A DNA stretch of 64,000 nucleotides from Hirsutella rhossiliensis. Taxonomy: Eukaryota > Ascomycota > Sordariomycetes > Hypocreales > Ophiocordycipitaceae. The notes below the pieces were generated by a model that saw nothing but the letters and a program-made list of their open reading frames with translations, did no database searches and was not told the DNA's origin. Below are positions 53,075 to 64,000 of this stretch, piece by piece (the stretch's first letter is position 1; every line of letters begins with the position of its first letter). The stretch lies in contig NW_025408671.1 of assembly GCF_020360975.1 (NCBI RefSeq), positions 3,162,001-3,226,000 on the forward strand, in the 5' to 3' direction. The position numbers and the translations under genes were made by a program.

Positions 53075-56000
53075 ATGGACGGACACAAGCCGGATAACGG
53101 CGCGGCCGCCGCCGACGCCACGACGACGACGACGACGACGACTACGACGGAGCTGCCTCTCCGCACCCGCCAACCAGGCGCTGCCTCGTCGCCCGGAACC
53201 TCTCTGACGGGCAAACAAGAACACTGTACGCGGTCCTGGGCGAGCTAGAATCCGCCTCCGTGCCCATTCCCCTTTTCCTGTCCCGCTGGCGCGGCCTTTT
53301 AGGCTAACCTGCCGCACGACAGACCTCAAGCGAGAACTCATGTCGCAACAAGTGAAAAGGGAGATTAGCGAGCTCAACTCTCCCACGGCTCTGCAGCGCT
53401 TCGGTGCGCCCTTCCGGTCCGAGCACGGCGAAGTCTCCCCGCAAGAGTCGGAACTCCCCATCCTCAGATACATCTTTGTCCACCATGTCCGAGACTTTCC
53501 CTTCCTCGACAAGGCCAGGGAGAAGGAGTTTTGGCAGGACAAGCTCCAAGTCGTAAGTCCCCCGGCGCCTGTCCCTCGACGTTTGCTTCCGAAGACACCT
53601 AACGCTCCTCGGCAGTTCCTCGAGTCCTTTGCCGGCAAACAAATCTCTTCCTCCGAAGACCGCCTCGAGGAGACCAAGCGCCGCAAGCTGGCCATCAAGG
53701 CCCAGAAGCTGGTGGAGCTGATGATGGTCTCGGGCATCGGCACTTCGTCTGGCTTCGAGGAACGTATACGTTTCTCCGAGATCGAAATCGTCGACAGCCA
53801 TGCCATTGACACTGGTGTCATGCACACGATCCCCGAAGGAAACTACATCAACGGCTGGGACATCAACGTCGCCGGGGTGCGTGTCATGTCCATCAAGCGC
53901 AATATTCGCCGCCACAAACACGCCGAGTTTCTGCTCCGCATTAAGAGGAAGGGGGAGCTGGAGCACTTTGTGGGCCGCAGGTACGGCGACTTCGCCAAGC
54001 TGCAGAAGAACCTGCGGACCGAGTTGCCCGGTAGAGTTTTGCCGCAACTGCCCAAGAAGAACAAGTCCAGCTCGACGGCGTCTGGGTTGCTGTCGGCCCT
54101 GAGCAACGGCGACGACTCTGATGGGACTTCCATCTCCTCTGTCTCGACCCGCCTGACTGCTCTCCCACAAGACACCGACGCCGCGTCACCGGGGCTACTG
54201 TCGCCTCGTGAGGGTGAGAAGCGTCTTTAATCCCCCCCACAACTCCCAAGCTCACAGTAACCCAGGCCAAAAGCCGCACAAGAGACCGGGCTCTATTGCT
54301 TCGGCCAGATCGATCCGCTCGAGATCGCCCCGTACACCAAACGAGGACCGCAGCCCGGGGCGCTCGCGGACTCGAGATGGAGATGACGTTCGTAACCAGT
54401 CTCTGCCCCCAGGAAACCAAGCCTTACATGTTCTGCAGACGGTTGTTTTGTGGCGCGAAAGCCAGCGAGTCTCTTTGCGTGCCTGGCTTCGATCTCTGTT
54501 GCACAACCCGCAGGTGGCCAGCACCAAGGCGATCCAAGACTTTCTGAGCGGCGACCCCATCACGCCGACGGACGACGACGTGGATGATATTGCGCGGCGA
54601 AAGGCGCTGGACGAGAAGCGCATCGCGGAGCAAAAGAAATTTTACGAAATTGCCAGGCGACGCGCTGCCGACCTGGACGAGTACATGGAACAGTGAGCAC
54701 TCGCCCAACCCCAAGGGGAAGCCGACATGGAGACTGACCCCATTGCAGATTCAGACGCGACATTGTAGAGCGCAACGGCCTGACCATGCTGTTCAAAGAA
54801 ATCAAGGAGAAGGAGACTATAGAAGACCTGAGCATCCAATACCGAAAGTTTGCCGAGTGGCTCCGGATCGAAGTCGCCGCCGTCATCTACCACCTGTTCC
54901 TTGCCGAGGATAATTCCCCGGAGATGTTTGCGCAGGCGAAGCGTATCCACTCGCTCATCCCTTATTCGGTCATCAAGAACGTCATCCGTATCGCGAACCC
55001 GGCCGCCGTCATGTCGAGCATCCTGGACGTTTTCCTGGCACAGCCGTTTGGAACGCGGTCGCTGATGCAGCGCATATTCTCGCTGACGCTAAACGACGGC
55101 ATCAAGAGCTTCCAGAGGTCAATCGACGCCCTGACGATCAAGATTGGCGACCCCGTGTTTGCGGAGAAGCTACAAAAATACACCAACGCGGAGGAGCACG
55201 TAAAGGTGGCCATTCGCGACGAGGCCGAGAGCGAGAACATTGATATTATCGTGGCGATTCTGCGGTCGGATCAGCTGGAACCGGAACTGACGGGAGAGCA
55301 GATCCAGCGGCTGTTCAATGCCTATGTGGCGTTCAACAATGCGGTTGAGAACATTGACGAGGAGCTGAAGCAAGGAGCGCAACTCTTTTCATACCTGAAG
55401 CAGCTGCTGAAGCTGTGCACCCGACAACGCGACAAGGCGATGATGCTGCATCTGATTGAAGAGCCCGTTACGCTGCAGTTGTTCCGCGACTTGTTCACCA
55501 TTTTCTACGAGCCGCTGGTCAGGGTTTACAAGTCGGCAAACGTCTACAACAGCGTCACCGACTTTGCCGTATTCATCGATGACATGATTCAGGTATGTTG
55601 CGGGAAACAAGGACGTGTGCGACGACAAAGCAGTGACTGACAGGATCAACAGGTTGTCGACAAATGCCGGGAACAAGATGCCTCGGCCGACCCCAACCAG
55701 ACGGTACAGGCGTTCATCGACTTGTGCCAGAGACACGAGCACAACTTTTACAAATTCGTGCACGAGGTGCACACTCACGACAATGGGCTCTTCACCCAGC
55801 TCATGGGGTGGATTGAAGGCATCCTCGAGTTCCTGCGCAAGGGACCCAAAAACGGAACGCTCAACGTTAATGCCCTCTTCGAGGGAGGCGTGAGCGGCAG
55901 CACGCTGGACAAGGAGGAGGCCACCAAGGAGGTTGACGCTCTCATCGCGTGGCAAGAGGCACGGAAAAAGTGGCACAACGACAAGACACGGCAGAAGATG

Positions 56001-56300
56001 GCGGCAGAGGGACAACCGGGAAGCAGCATGGCCGGGCTCGGCTTGAGTTTCAACACGTCCGATTTTGGCCTGGATGGACAGGATCTCCAGGAGATGGCGT
56101 ACGACGACGGGTCGGAGTCCGAGGAGGAGGCGGAAAAGGAAGACGAGCTGGACCCGATAGAGGCCGAACGGCGGAGGCGGGCCAAGCAGCAGGATCGCCT
56201 CCGACGGTCAGCGGGAGAGCCGGTCAAGCCGGATGTTTCCGAGGTGCACAAGCTCAAGGACAACTTTTTGGTTATGCTGCGACAGGTCTTGGCAGATTAG
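53075..56300 (+). CDS. PX domain protein of the YPR097W/Lec1 type (965 aa)
   Basis: Six exons: 53075-53225, 53323-53552, 53616-54213, 54266-54692, 54749-55592 and 55653-56300; every junction keeps frame. The N-terminus has ten Thr residues encoded by an ACG repeat. A PXB-like helical region follows (LKRELMSQQVKREISELN, to about residue 200). The PX domain is about 205-290 (GWDINVAGVRVM; FVGRRYGDFAKLQKNL), then a Ser/Arg-rich linker, then the large helical DUF3818 region (VSLRAWLRSLL to FAVFIDDMI and HEHNFYKFVHEVHTHDN). The C-terminus is acidic and basic. PX domains bind phosphoinositides; the yeast relative is linked to lipid/sterol distribution. Membrane association is inferred. The stretch NQSLPPGNQALHVLQTVVLW (about 54393-54450) is less conserved-looking and may hide an unrecognised in-frame intron. 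Confidence 0.9.
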
Positions 56301-56970
56301 AGAGGATTTGGGCAGCGCAGGCGGGGGCAGGGCATCATGATGGCGAATTCCTACAAGGACTGTTGTTGGATGATGTCGCCAAGCGTACAAAGTACTCGGT
56401 AAAGGGCTTTCGGGGGGAGTGAGGGCCGCGGAATGAAAATCAGACGGAGCGGTGATGTTCTTGTCATAGTGGTGATGTCCAATGAATGGAAAGTAATAAG
56501 TCTATGACACCGAGAAGGGCGGGGCGGGGCGTCGCGACTGTCACCGAAGATGGCCGCCGCCAAAGGGTACAGAGTACGTAGAAGCTACAAACTCGTGCGT
56601 GGCATCAATCAATCGAGGTGCAGCTTTTGGAGCAATGCAACGCAGCAGAAGAAGAGGACAAGAAACAAGGAGAGCGAGGCAAAAGCAACTGGATGCAATT
56701 CTGCCGTCGACGCTTTCATCAGGCAAGCAAGTAGGCTATTTATTGCCTCGGGGCCAGGGCTGCTAATGACTGGTCTCTGATTGGCTGGATGAACCGAGGA
56801 GCCGAGCAAGCTCTCCCGACCAGGCCTCGAGCCGTAAGGCATCCGTCAATCATCAATCACCACCACCACCACCACCTCCACCACCACCTCCACCACCATT
56901 ACCGTCATCTCCCACGGGCAAACTCAACGCCATCGCGGATGAACATCTGTGAACGCGGTTTTGGTTGACC
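56301..56970. other. intergenic and SDH1 leader
   Basis: Short frames only; a CAC/CTC trinucleotide tract ends about 70 bp before the SDH1 ATG. Confidence 0.5.
56858..56898 (+). repeat. (CAC)n-type tract in the SDH1 leader
   Basis: CAC units with two CTC interruptions; pure C/A/T strand bias, 73 bp before the ATG. Confidence 0.9.
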
Positions 56971-59294
56971 ATGGCTTCTTCGATGGCTTTGAGGAGACTG
57001 CCCGCGGGCTCTGCTGTGCGTCGCATTGCTCCCTTCCCTTGCCATTTCTTCGCCTCTCCTCAATGTTTCTCGCCACGCCACCCTGCCCTCCTGCCTCCCA
57101 GACCGGCAAGCTGACGGACGAGCTAATTGCAGTTTTCACGGCTGGCTCGAACCCACACCAGGGCCTTTTCCACGACCCGTCCGGCCGGTGAGTTGAATCC
57201 CGAGACGGCGCAAGGAATGGACCAGTCCTGGGCGCTGACTCTGCGAGACGGCTGCAGCTCGCGTCATTGCGAGTAGTCCGTTGAGGGCAAAGGAGGCCTC
57301 GCCCTTCCTAAGCAACAAATACCCCGTCATCGTACGTGCCGTGTCCCCGAAAACAAGCCCCCCACGCAGCCGTTGACAGCCCTGGCAGGACCACGAGTAC
57401 GATGCCATTGTCGTCGGCGCCGGCGGCTCCGGCCTGCGAGCCGCCTTTGGCCTCGCCGAGGCTGGCTTCAACACGGCCTGCATCTCCAAGCTCTTCCCTA
57501 CCCGGAGTCACACCGTCGCCGCCCAGGGTGGCATCAACGCCGCCCTAGGCAACATGCACGAGGATGACTGGAGATGGCATATGTACGACACTGTCAAGGG
57601 CTCTGACTGGCTCGGCGACCAGGACGCCATCCACTACATGACCCGCGAGGCTCCCGCGTCCATAATCGAGCTCGAGCACTACGGCTGCCCCTTTTCCCGA
57701 ACCGAGGACGGCAAGATGTGAGTTAGCCACGTCTGCCGTATACTCTCCCAGCAGCCGCTGACACCTGCACAGTTACCAGCGAGCTTTCGGCGGCCAATCG
57801 CAAAAGTACGGCAAGGGCGGCCAGGCCTACCGATGCTGCGCCGCCGCCGACCGGACCGGCCACGCTCTCCTCCATACCCTCTACGGCCAGTCGCTCCGGC
57901 ACAACACGAACTACTTTATCGAGTACTTTGCCCTCGACCTGATCATGCAGGACGGCGAGTGCCGCGGTGTCCTAGCCTACAACCAGGAGGACGGCACCCT
58001 GCACCGTTTCCTCGCCAATAACACCGTTCTGGCCACTGGCGGCTACGGACGTGCCTATTTCAGCTGTACCTCGGCCCATACCTGCACCGGGGACGGCATG
58101 GCCATGGTTGCTCGCGCTGGCCTGCCCAACCAGGATCTCGAATTCGTCCAGTTCCACCCCACTGGCATCTACGGCGCCGGCTGTCTGATTACCGAGGGCG
58201 CCCGCGGCGAGGGCGGCTACCTATTGAACTCGGAGGGTGAGCGTTTTATGGAGCGGTATGCGCCTACCGCCAAGGATCTCGCCTCTCGCGACGTCGTCTC
58301 GCGGTCAATGACAATGGAGATTCGCGATGGCCGAGGCGTGGGCGCCGAAAAGGACCACATCTTCCTGCAGCTAAGCCACCTGCCTGCCGAGGTTCTCGCC
58401 GAGCGTCTGCCCGGCATCTCTGAGACGGCCGGCATCTTCGCCGGAGTCGACGTCCGGAAGCAACCTATTCCCGTTCTGCCGACCGTCCACTATAATATGG
58501 GTGGCATCCCGACCCGCTATACCGGCGAAGTGCTTACCGTTGATGCGCAAAATAATGAAAAGGTAGTTCCCGGACTGTTCGCCTGTGGTGAGGCTGCGTG
58601 TGTGTCTGTCCACGGCGCGAACCGCCTTGGTGCCAACTCGTTGCTGGACCTGGTCGTCTTCGGCCGTGCCGTCTCGCATACCATCCGCGATAACTTCAAC
58701 CCCGGCGACAAGCTGAAGCCTATGGCTGCTGACGCCGGCGCCGAGCACATCGAGGTCCTTGATAAGGTCCGAAACTCCGACGGCCCTAAGAGCACCGCCG
58801 AGATCCGACTGGCCATGCAAAAGGCCATGCAGACCGACGTCAGCGTCTTCCGAACCCAGGAGAGTCTAGACGAGGGCGTGCGCAAGATGAATAAGATCGA
58901 TAAGATGTTCCACGATGTTGGCATTAAGGACCGGAGCATGATCTGGAACTCTGACTTGGTCGAGACGCTGGAGCTGCGGAACCTATTGACCTGCGCGTAA
59001 GTGTTGTCTCTGCTTCTGCACGCCGTGCCTCGCACGCAGCAGAAAAACTCGGGGCTGACTCTGTATGCTTCTAGCATCCAAACCGCCACCGCCGCCGCGG
59101 CCCGGAAGGAGTCGCGTGGGGCTCACGCCCGCGAGGACTACCCCGAGCGAGACGACAAGACGTGGATGAAGCACACGCTTAGTTTCCAGAAGCAGCCCCA
59201 CGAGAAGGTGGACCTATCGTACCGCCGCGTCATTAGCACCACCCTAGACGAGGCCGAGTGCAAACCGGTCCCTCCGTTTAAGCGTGTATACTAG
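56971..59294 (+). CDS. SDH1: succinate dehydrogenase flavoprotein subunit, mitochondrial (648 aa)
   Basis: Oxidises succinate to fumarate and passes electrons via FAD to the iron-sulfur subunit of complex II, at the matrix side of the inner membrane. Six exons: 56971-57015, 57133-57187, 57258-57331, 57389-57717, 57773-58996 and 59075-59294; total 649 codons with stop. The first three small exons encode a basic mitochondrial presequence ([15 protein letters not shown], then [15 protein letters not shown]). Motifs: dinucleotide fold [13 protein letters not shown] (about 65-77), the covalent FAD site [10 protein letters not shown] with His99, [11 protein letters not shown], the [12 protein letters not shown] loop, and [20 protein letters not shown]. 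Length is normal and it is intact. The third exon ends in SNKYPVI and the fourth begins DHEYDAI. Presequence splice sites are less certain than the rest. Confidence 0.97.
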
Positions 59295-59975
59295 ACAGGC
59301 GGCGGGCAAGTAAAGCGAAGAGGTCGAGGTTGTGTACTGAATATGGGTCTGAAACGAGCAAGCCTACACCAAACAGGCTGCGTCCTTTTCTGCTGCTAGA
59401 CATGCGCTTTTTTTCGGAACTCGTGGGAGTTTTTGAGGGAAGAGGGATATTGGTAACGGGTGCGAAAATACGACGAAGGGGGGAGAGGGGAGATGGTTTC
59501 GAGGTATGGCTGCTCCCATGCAGTGCACAGGGCGCATTGGGCCCCTCGAGAAGGAGACAGCAGCCGTGTAACACAGAAATTTATTCACTTGTTTCCGAGA
59601 CAAGCTTCTGCATTGCTTAGCGCGAGACAAGTCAGTCCAGGCACGTCGGACAGAGGTGCCCAGGTGTGTTGCTGATGCGACGTGATGGTGCTACCTCGGC
59701 CCCCTTTCCGGCCAGGCTGGACCGCATGGGGGATACATTTTCGGAGGAGAGACGGAAGACGAGAACAACGATGTAACGGAGGAGTCTGAAAAGAGTCGAC
59801 GGCCCCAGACAAGAGGGTCGCCGTCATCCTGTGGCGTTATACACACAGAAACTCAGCCAAGGTGCCACAGGTCTGTTTGATCCTATCGCCAGCAACAAGA
59901 AAAATAAGTAACGGGTTTGCCCGAAATAGATGGTCGCCGACTCCCAAGACTTACCCCCGGCCGAGGGAAGCCATG
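59295..59975. other. 3' flanks of two convergent genes, nothing recognised
   Basis: SDH1 and the GRF protein gene converge here; only short frames. Confidence 0.5.
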
Positions 59976-61294
59976 TCAATTGTCCTGATACATCTTCATG
60001 AGCCCAGCTTTGATACTGGTCAGCTGGCTCTCCTGGGACCTTTCCCTATTTTCCAGGGCGGTCACGCGCGCCTGCAGCCGAGCAATCTGATCGTCCTTTT
60101 GCTTCAGAGCTGCGCGAGCCGACTCCCTACCCATGGCGATGCCCCTCGTCTTGCGGACCGAGGCGGCCAGCAGCTCCCTGACGGCGTCGAGCACCGCGCC
60201 GTCGATGGGCTGGTCCCTGAGGAGCGCCACGACGTCGTCGACGACAGTGTCAAGATCGGCGTCGGGCGGGCTGCTTGACGGGATCCCCGGGTTGCCGGGG
60301 CGGCTCGTGGCGGGGGATTTGACGGGCGTGGGCAAGCCTGTGGGCTGGGCGTCGTCGTCGAACGTGACCGTCTTTTGCCGCTTGGGTTCCGGGCCGGGGA
60401 AGAGGGTGCGGGCGACGGACGGCGAGGGTAGATCCGGAGCCCCGGCGAGTCCACCGGACTTTGGGGTGGCCAAGACGTCGACCTTGCGGGCAGACCTTTC
60501 GGTGCTGCTATCGGCAATGTCGGCCAGCTGGCGCTCCTCATCGGAGCCGAAGTCGCTAAAGTCGTCGTCTCCCTGCTCAAAGGCGTCGCGACTCCGCTTG
60601 GAAGAATTCGGACAGGGCGTCGCGACGACTTCGTTTGCTGTCGTGGCTGAAGCCGAGGCCGAGGTGGATGCTGAAGTTGTCGTCGTCGTCTTGCTCCCGC
60701 TGCCGCTGCTGCTTGGTCCCGCGCCGTTGTCCGTCGAGAGGTCTGTGACGTGGACGCCGGACCGGCCTGGGCTGACCTGAACGCCAAACGACGTCAGAGG
60801 CCGCTGCGTAAACGTTGGCGTCTTGGGCCCCGGCGGGAGCTCCTCGGCGGCAGCATCACCAGCGGCGGACAAAAGCCCTGCTTGCCGGACGAGGGCCTCG
60901 TCTCGCCAGAGAAAAAAGCTGCAATACGGATAGCCCGGGCACGCCCAGAAGAACTTGCCCTTGTTGGGAGTGTCCTTTTTGACCTCGCGGAGGGCCGCCT
61001 TTTTACGCGGCTCGCAGTTACCTATTGTAAGGCGGGCCGAGGGGAGGCCCCAAAGGGGGGGATTGACCGAGGCGGTTAGTCTCTCGGCGCGTTTTCTTCG
61101 GGGGGGAGGGGGCATTATTCGAGAGGGTGTGTTATGAGCCGGTAGGGGGGGCCGCAGGGAAGGGACGAAGAAGGCTGCGACGAGGACATACACCACCAGT
61201 GGCCGCCCTGCCAGAGGCCATCGAGGCGTTTCTTCTGGGAGGCGGGTGTTTCGGGGCTGTGGCGGCGACGACGGGGAGGCGTCGTCGCCCCCAT
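59976..61294 (-). CDS. GRF-type zinc finger protein (382 aa)
   Basis: Exons 61294-61192 and 61021-59976; the 170-bp intron has donor GTATGT, branch ACTAAC and acceptor CAATAG. The splice completes a Cys codon and builds the zf-GRF core: GHWWCNCEPRKKA (residues 31-43), KGKFFWACPGYPYCSFFLW. GRF fingers bind single-stranded or structured nucleic acid and occur in DNA-repair and topoisomerase-type proteins (APEX2, TOP3A, NEIL3); fungal stand-alone forms are uncharacterised. After the finger come a Thr/Ser/Ala-rich linker, acidic DDDFSDFGSDEE, a possible nuclear signal (PKRQKTV), and a C-terminal coiled coil (ALKQKDDQIARLQARVTALE). The start at MGATTPPRRRR is preferred to an upstream ATG at 61519. 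Nuclear location is inferred. Confidence 0.9.
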
Positions 61295-62000
61295 TGCGGA
61301 GTGGGCAGGTAGCTGGAGGATGGCTCGCAGCCGATGTATGTATGTGAGAGAAGGGGCCGAGACGGAAGAAGGGCGGTCGAGCAGCTCCGTATAGAATATC
61401 AAGAGCGTTTGGTCTGCGGTTTCGGGGCGTTGGAGATAGGATGGCGGAGGGTGGAGGCGGGTGGAGACTGAAGATGGGGGGCGGGAAGAGCCGCTGCTAG
61501 GGGCAGCGTCGCGGGGCACGGGGTACCGCTTGGGGCATTTACAGTGGACGAGGTACTTGTTACGAGTCAGCGGACCTGCGGTAGATAATGCCTGGTATAT
61601 ATACTTGGATGCGAGGCACGATAAGCTAACAGTGTGAGTTAAATATCCTTGGAGTCGAAGACGGCAAAATATGTTTGGTAGTTACCTATGCAAAGAGAAT
61701 AAAGGGATGTACAGTGGATAAACAGTCAACGACTCGCGCGGGTCATTCGAGACGACGATCCATCTCCGGGCAGAGCCGCGTTTGTCCGCTACCAATGCGG
61801 CCAAGGTATGCTCAAGGCAGGGACCAACTGGGAAATCAGAGATGGTCGTCGTTGTCGATGGCCACGTGCGCCGGCGGCTGGATGTGGAAATATCGTTCTC
61901 GACCTCACGCGATCTCTCGCTAAAGATGCTGCACTCGAGGTACAGAGGCGTGTACTTTGTGCGGCGACTGCTTACCTAGGTACGTACGTACCTGCCTTAC

Positions 62001-62025
62001 GTACTGTACTGTACTGTACTGTACT
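62001..62025 (+). repeat. (GTACT)5 pentanucleotide repeat
   Basis: Five exact units; a GTAC-rich stretch precedes it from 61978. Confidence 0.9.
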
Positions 62026-62136
62026 TCACCGCCATCATCGAGGAAGGCACAGAGAAGCACAACGGAAGAGAGGTACCGCCCACCCACTCTCTCACTCTCT
62101 CACTGCTCATCCAAGCCATTCATCCAATTAATCAAC

Positions 62137-62221
62137 CCATCCATCCATCCATCCATCCATCCATCCATCCATCCATCCATCCATCCATCCATCAACAACC
62201 CATCCATCCATCCATCCATCA
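62137..62221 (+). repeat. (CATC)n tetranucleotide repeat
   Basis: About 19 CATC units, interrupted once by AACAACC around 62193-62200. Confidence 0.95.
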
Positions 62222-63843
62222 ACCCATGAATACGGCCGTCTCTGTCCCGAGACGACGTCGCTTTCCGAGCATCGAGCCGCCTCGAGCCTCCCTTCGTCCA
62301 CGGTGCGCTGGCCAAGAGCCCATCTGCCGCGCTTCTTCGGCCCTCTTCGTTCCAAGATCCTCACCTCTCGACTCACTCGCCCTCCGTGATTCGTTGACTT
62401 GAGGCATTTACACACCCGCCAGGTATGCCTTACTACAACACTTCTATCTCTCCCCCCCCGTGCCAATGTCCGAACGCTAAGCCTAGCAGGGTGCTCGCCA
62501 ACTCCCTGTCTGGCTTCTGTATCGCTGAGACAATTGCCCGCTCAAAGCGCCGACTTCGACAATTCCGCACGTCAGGAAACTATCCATGCTCCCCAGACTG
62601 CACGTGCCTGCTCGACAAGTCGACCTCGTGCTGGCTCGACCGTCTGCCCTCCTTCCCTCGCGCCCTTGCCCATGCTCTTAGCCCCCGCTGATGCTGTCCA
62701 CGCGAGGAACAAACAAGGGGAGAAGCAGGATACGGAAATCAGGCAGGGTTGCCTGCCAAGTCCATTGACGAGCGGAGCGCCTGGATCAGCACTGTCTCGG
62801 CCGCCTTTCCGCCCATCTTACATCTCGAGCCCGACGGCATTTCCGAGACCCAGCCATGATGCTCTTTTCTCTCCACGACGCATCACAAGACCGCCAGGTC
62901 GGGGCACTTCGACAACTCACATTGCATCAACCAGCAGCTGCTGTGGAGCCTTCGAGTTGCCTGAACGGGGAGATAAGACCCCGGCCCCCCTAATCCTGCA
63001 CTCCGCATTCTGCGACCCTGTCGACGGCGCTCGGATGGATCTAGGCCAAAGTCATACACACGCACGCCATCCACACTCCAACTACATCTCCATCATAAGC
63101 GCGCCAGATTGTTGAGCCAGGCGAATCACTCTGGCCGGCTGTCATCCTGTCCATGGGTCTTCCTCTTTTAGCGGCAGCCAACTCAAAGCCTTGAGGGACC
63201 GCACAGACTTGGTCATGGATGTCATTCACACGCTCAACCTGAAACTGGCTGCTGGAGGAGGCAACTTCGCGCCGGCCTGGCACGTACCGCTGCGGCGCAG
63301 GGCCCTCGGCCATCTTGTCAAGAACTAGGCCCGCTCGTGACATGAGCCCTGTGTGGCCCGCGAGTGGCACAGGTAGCACGCCGCCTCGCTTGCTCTTCCC
63401 ACTGTCTTGGTAGTATGAGTGCGCCTAATGATGCTAGCCGCCACTGCCTCTTTCCACCTTGTCCTCGGCCCCCTGTTGGCGCAACGACGTCCCCGACTTT
63501 TCGGATCCCCTCTCCCTCCTCTCTCATTCTCGAAGACCCCGTTGTAGATGCTACTGCCTAGCACAAGGGGCGAATCGGGATGCCTCGAGCGCGGGTGCTG
63601 GCGACGGACGAGGCGCTTGGGTTCCGTCAATAGCGCCAGAGTGTCGACAGAGGCAGCTTTCCTATGCCCGTCTTCAAGACTCTTGCTCACCACCACCAGG
63701 AGCCCAGCTACCCCCCACACAACGAGCAAGATTAGGAAGGCGAATATTAGGCGACCTGGACGTTACATGACCCTCCCCCATTTAGCGGCGAGCTGAGATG
63801 GCGCACTTCCGTCACTCCCCAAGTCTCGCGGCCATTCGGCCGA

Positions 63844-64000
63844 ATGACCGAGTCCGGAGAGCACGCCGCTTCCCAGTACTCCGCCGACTCCGCGGTCGAC
63901 CTGGCTGCCGACACCCCCGACATGACCCTGGACGTCAAGCTGCCCATTAGAGCAACAGTCACGCCCCACCGCTCACCATGCCGGATACGGACGGGCGACC
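63844..64000 (+). CDS. possible first exon of a gene running off the right edge
   Basis: ATG at 63844 opens a frame to the window end (MTESGEHAASQYSADS, then AVDLAADTPDMTLDVKLP). The composition (acidic, Ser/Ala/Asp) looks like a real protein N-terminus, and a CT-rich leader precedes it. No domain is visible, and an intron could start anywhere after 63930 (a GTCAAG follows LD). Not recognised. Confidence 0.4.
   Translation, partial: MTESGEHAASQYSADSAVDLAADTPDMTLDVKLPIRATVTPHRSPCRIRTGD

Larger units (their letters stand above)
61295..63843. other. intergenic, several microsatellites, no supported gene
   Basis: Open frames of 238 aa (62399-63115) and shorter ones lack domains and have the composition of C/T-rich leader DNA. 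It may be the long leader of a gene starting near 63844, possibly with introns (a GTATGC donor-like site at 62420). Confidence 0.4.

Noticed and set aside
62137..62221. Possible CRISPR-like or telomeric repeat
   Set aside because: Simple CATC microsatellite without spacers; not a TTAGGG-type telomere.
62399..63115. 238-codon plus-strand frame
   Set aside because: Low-complexity Pro/Ser/Thr/Arg composition expected from C/T-rich leader DNA; no domain or splice support.

Overview
The window is nuclear DNA of a filamentous ascomycete. Genes carry short introns (about 50-170 bp) with GTRAGT-type donors, CTRAC-type branch points and YAG acceptors, and the proteins (NOP14, CGR1, SDH1, an ERJ5-type J protein, a YPR097W-like PX protein, a 'cell wall proline rich protein') fit Sordariomycetes. 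A secreted heat-labile-enterotoxin-like ADP-ribosyltransferase suggests an insect- or nematode-associated hypocrealean fungus (Clavicipitaceae, Ophiocordycipitaceae or Cordycipitaceae). That placement is inference.

Layout. 1-4.2 kb: the start of a CAP-Gly gene running off the left edge and a 332-aa conserved membrane/ARM-like protein. 5.9-21 kb is an accessory island: a lone pseudokinase-like gene; a complete but broken Ty3/gypsy chromovirus (8076-13867) with near-identical LTRs, a GGGCC target duplication and a PBS that looks self-primed; a decayed Helitron (about 14139-19584) with non-canonical ends; and, 400 bp further on, the enterotoxin-like gene. 21.5-24.1 kb is a nearly intronless 867-aa protein of beta-sandwich modules plus a barrel-like domain. 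From 26 kb the window is mostly housekeeping: NOP14, a GPATCH11-like G-patch protein, a 504-aa coiled-coil protein, a nine-exon Hsp70-like ATPase facing an ERJ5-like ER J protein, an initiator tRNA-Met, an RS-rich membrane protein, a 976-aa proline/serine-rich protein, then (after a 5.1 kb gene-poor stretch) CGR1, a coiled-coil membrane protein, a PXB/PX/DUF3818 protein, SDH1 and a GRF zinc-finger protein. A possible first exon starts near the right edge.

Functional themes: NOP14 and CGR1 act in nucleolar ribosome biogenesis; the Hsp70-like and J proteins are chaperone-type; SDH1 is the catalytic subunit of mitochondrial complex II. Splice models were made by hand from reading frame, junction consensus and family resemblance; each complete one closes in frame. 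All database-level identities remain to be confirmed by search.
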